This document shows, piece by piece, positions 60,584-64,000 of a stretch of DNA of 64,000 bases. The notes beneath the pieces are model-generated. The model was given only the letters and a program-made list of their open reading frames with translations. It was not told where the DNA came from and made no database searches. The DNA is from Turritopsis dohrnii. Taxonomy: Eukaryota > Cnidaria > Hydrozoa > Anthoathecata > Oceaniidae. Position 1 is the first letter of the stretch. Every line of letters starts with the position of its first letter. Location of the stretch: assembly GCA_027922465.2 (NCBI GenBank), contig BQMF02000022.1:868001-932000 (forward strand), given 5' to 3'. The position numbers and the translations under genes are program-made.

Positions 60584-63469
60584 TAGATCAAGTATATATT
60601 TGTTATACAAATATTAACACAAATGTAAGATTATTTTCAAAATTGAACAAAAAAAAAAGAGCAGATTCTGCATAACCATTTCTTTTGCAATTTCTGCAAG
60701 TTTGGTGATATTTAACTGGGTTTCGTAATTGTTTTTAAATATTTTCCGTCAACCTTATCCTTCCGTTTAACGTCATCAAATTAAAAATATTGTCGAAGCA
60801 TTCGATCATTTAGTCAACTTCGCAATTTGGCACAATTTTGCTTTTACGTGGGCAAAGAGAGAATATTTAAGGCAATTACGATGTCGTTTCGTGTTGAAAT
60901 GAGAAAGTTTTTTGGATGTCGTTTACCTTGATAAAATGCTTTTATGAACCTATTTTCAGCGCACAATGTGACAATTCGTTTACGATTAGCCGTCCCCTCA
61001 CATGAAATTTTTACGATTTTCCGTTCTTCAACGACATTTTTTTCAATTTTTAAAGTTTTTTGAGTTTTCAATTTCCTTTTCAGACATTAAAAGGTCGATT
61101 TAAAGGTCATTGAAACTATCTTGTCGTTGACATGTCAAGGAACCTTTGTGAAGTTACAAATCATATTGCTATGCAGGAGAAAATGGTGTATGGAGAGATT
61201 ACGCGTTCGAAGGACGTATTTTTGGGAGAAAATTTGCACGTGGCCTATTTGTTGGTCATTTATATCATTATAGAAAACTCCATTCAATGTTAAATGAACT
61301 TGCTTTTTATGACAACATTGTCTACTTTCGCGTCTACTAAACATGACCAGACGTTCAAGCCACGTTAGATATAAAAATACAAATGTTTGAAGATTTGAAA
61401 TGCTTCACCAAACAAAAGGCATGCAATCAGGTTCAAACAATTTTTTTCATCAGAAACCAGATCTTTCTGTTCCAAATTAGAAAAGCATGTAAAAAAAAAT
61501 CATCATTAATATGACGTGATATTAATTATGAGTTTTCGCACCTTCAAAACTTACGTCCAAGAACAAATTGTCATTAGTTGCACTTTTCCTCGTATTTGGA
61601 ATGACGTAAGTAGACCTTTCACGACGGAATATTTTCAACCAAAAATAGACCCTCAATTTTTTTTATCCTCTACGTGATTGATGAAAGAACCAAACGTAAA
61701 ACTTATCAGTCAAATGCCTAATTACAATGGTAACCTTTGGATGCGGTTTATCTGTCACGTCTTTTACGTCGTTTCTTGTCACTTAAAGATAATTGTGGTG
61801 TTTTTAAAACAATAATTGCTGCTGATTGCTTAGTAGTCGTTTTTATTAGGTATCATTCAATTTTTATTACTCTCTCAAACATTCTGGAGATTAATGGTTT
61901 TCTTAACCTCAATAGTATTCTTGTTGGCCATTAAGTAAAACGAAGCTGTAGCCAAAACCTGGCAACTTCACATCTCATTAAGCTTCCATGCAGCATGTAC
62001 CCTCTTATTTTGGTGTCTGTCTGAGTCTAGAATGTGATGTCTATCTGACTCTACACTATGGCAAGTATTTTTCAATTAATAAAAATCATAAAAAAGACTC
62101 TGATTTAGCAATGGCACGACCTCGACGAAAATTGCCTGAATGTTAAATATGTTAAGTATGAATGAGTATACGTATAAGGTTGCTATTATGTCCAATATCC
62201 CTGACACCAATCATGAATCCTATAGATTAGGTTTTTTCCCAGTTGCAATAATAATAGTAGATTTTGCATAATATTGACTTAACATATGTTAGCAAGTTGC
62301 GTTGCAAGACAAAAATCAAAAGTTTAAAAGGTTATCAACTACACCATAAAATGTTGACGCATCAACGTCATGTCAACCAAAACAAGATTAACAAAACAAA
62401 ATGACAAGGTGATTTCAGATAAGCCTTGAAAATATATCCAATAATCTATTTTTCTTTCGGTCGGTATAATTCTATGGAAAAGGTATGATGTAGATTCAAA
62501 GTTTTATGATAGGGAAGACCATGGCAATGTCACTCAAAATTCATGATAAGAATACTGATTAATAAACTCTGATTATGGTAAACAAAAACATAGACAAGGT
62601 AAACAACGGCACAACAAAGATTTCAATAGCTGTTATACACCTCTTCTCCATGATGCCATTACGGCATGTCCCAACCATGCAATAAGAGCCATCACACTGA
62701 CATTTTAGCCGGCAAATGTTGAATAATCTTGACAGTCCATTCCTGGAAACTTAGGGTAAAATTCAGTGCTTAATTCAGTAGATAACAAAAGATGTAAAAT
62801 TTGTACGCTTTTTATTAGACTGGAAAACAAGATCAAGAGTTATATAAGACCCTAAACTTGAAAAACCCTGACGTCAATACGATTCAAAGTAATTGGAATC
62901 AAAGTTATTAAGGTGATAAGAGTTCATAAATTATCAATGGCATCTTCATTACATATTAAAACAAAACGCGAGACCTGAAGTGTATGTCGCAATTATAAGG
63001 GTAGAACGTGATCTATTAACTATCGTTGATTCTTGTAAATGTTATACTTTCACCATCACTGACTTCACCATTAACCTGCCCCCGCATGTGTAACTCGTTC
63101 ATTTAAGGGCACAACTTTGTAAGTTAAATGAAACTTCGAAATGAGGAAATAATTAGTTGTGGAAATTAGAAAATGTGCTTATGATAGTTATAATAATTCT
63201 ATTCTTAACAGATCAGCTACAAAGAATAGGCTTGTATGAACACACTGAACTAATCAAGTGCTGTTTATCACTGTTTTTATAAAGATATACTTCATAAGAA
63301 AAGAGACACTGAAAACAATTTGAAGGACTGTTTTAATACTTACTAACAAAACTGTCAAGGAAATTGTTCTGGTTTTACTCATAGGACATTAAAATCAATT
63401 ACGGCAAATAAGCCTCAGTTAATCTTTTGCTGACCTCTTCACTTAGCTATAAAGACGTCTGTGGAATGT

Positions 63470-63960
63470 ATGTTGATCATAAATCATTTTTGAAAAGCTT
63501 TCTTAGGGAAGCTAAATACAGGAATAAACGTGAATGACTTAACAAATTCCATAATGAAATCGTTTAAAGAAGAAGATTAAATAACTCATAATAAACGAGA
63601 TTATCCGCAATTTGTAATCGCATATATCAAGCTAAAAAACAATGCAACATCTCTGTTGAAATCTTGTTTAAGAAAACTCAAAGCACGTGCGACATATCAT
63701 ACGATCTAGTTAAATCTCTAAACGGAAGAACATCTCCCAACAACACACTGATCGTGCGTGTGATCTCTGTGGCAATGGTTTTTCTAATTTCGATTCACTA
63801 TCAGGTAGATCTAACGAATGCGGATCTTTGAAAATGATTACTGATATTATCATACAGACATCAGTTGACGGCTAAAAATTTTCACCATCCTCTCTAAGTA
63901 TTATGCGGTTAGATTGGCACGCTTCAATCTTTTGTGGCGGCACACAAGTATCTTAGCAAA
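63470..63960 (+). pseudogene. Decayed LINE-like stretch (linker between endonuclease and reverse transcriptase)
   Basis: In shifting frames the + strand gives SFLREAKYRNKR, FHNEIV and YDLVKSLNGRTSPNN, the kind of sequence that precedes the reverse transcriptase of jockey/CR1-like elements. Stops and frameshifts are frequent, so the copy is dead. Its right side may run past the window. Confidence 0.3.
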
Positions 63961-64000
63961 GCACAAACATAACGATAAGAAAAAAAACTTTAGGTTCCTT

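Larger units (their letters stand above)
57963..64000. other. Right-hand non-coding region
   Basis: No supported gene. It contains the tandem repeat at 58104-58167, the TA-flanked foldback at 60440-60583 and a decayed LINE-like stretch near the right edge. Short open frames elsewhere (for example near 58.5, 60.9 and 61.7 kb) lack motifs. Confidence 0.45.

Overview
The window is animal (metazoan) nuclear DNA. Genes are split by ordinary GT–AG introns, many donors read GTAAGT, and the DNA is AT-rich with many non-autonomous DNA transposons and simple repeats. The two genes I can name, CEP126-like and ARHGAP20-like, are animal families. The transposon mix (Harbinger-, Tc1/pogo-, Mutator- and TTAA-type foldbacks plus a non-LTR reverse transcriptase) suggests a marine invertebrate such as a tunicate or cnidarian. 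The sequence alone does not settle this.

Layout. (1) 1-5948, + strand: the 3' six coding exons of a CEP126-like centrosome/cilium protein; the 5' end lies left of the window. (2) 7352-18208, - strand: a complete 14-exon ARHGAP20-like gene (PH, Ras-associating and RhoGAP domains). All exon phases join, giving about 1385 residues. It converges tail-to-tail on the CEP126-like gene. (3) about 25716-28147, - strand: an unrecognised, Ser-rich, charged, probably disordered protein in at least two exons. (4) 31668-40712, - strand: a RhoGEF with a ubiquitin-like Ras-binding fold followed by a DH domain. I reconstructed nine exons in phase, plus a two-exon cassette of 594 nt that would interrupt the DH domain if included. 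Both ends of this gene are unresolved; possible upstream exons lie at 40962-41102 and 57725-57962. (5) 41-64 kb is mostly non-coding (intergenic or 5' intron) and rich in repeats: a frameshifted reverse transcriptase fragment, elements packed with ACGT-centred motifs at 49.2-53.8 kb, a TTAA-flanked element at 54.9-55.8 kb, a tRNA-like promoter unit near 57.4 kb and a decayed LINE-like stretch at the right edge.

Functional reading. A RhoGEF (activator of Rho-type GTPases) lies upstream, on the same strand, of a RhoGAP (inactivator), with an unknown protein between them. Both enzymes carry Ras-family binding modules, so both could take input from Ras/Rap GTPases. I found no PH domain after the DH domain, while the downstream RhoGAP gene opens with one. 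I considered a single DH-PH-RA-RhoGAP transcript; stop codons just upstream of two start codons argue against it, but transcript data would decide. Exon borders come from reading frame and splice consensus by eye; no alignment or search was run.
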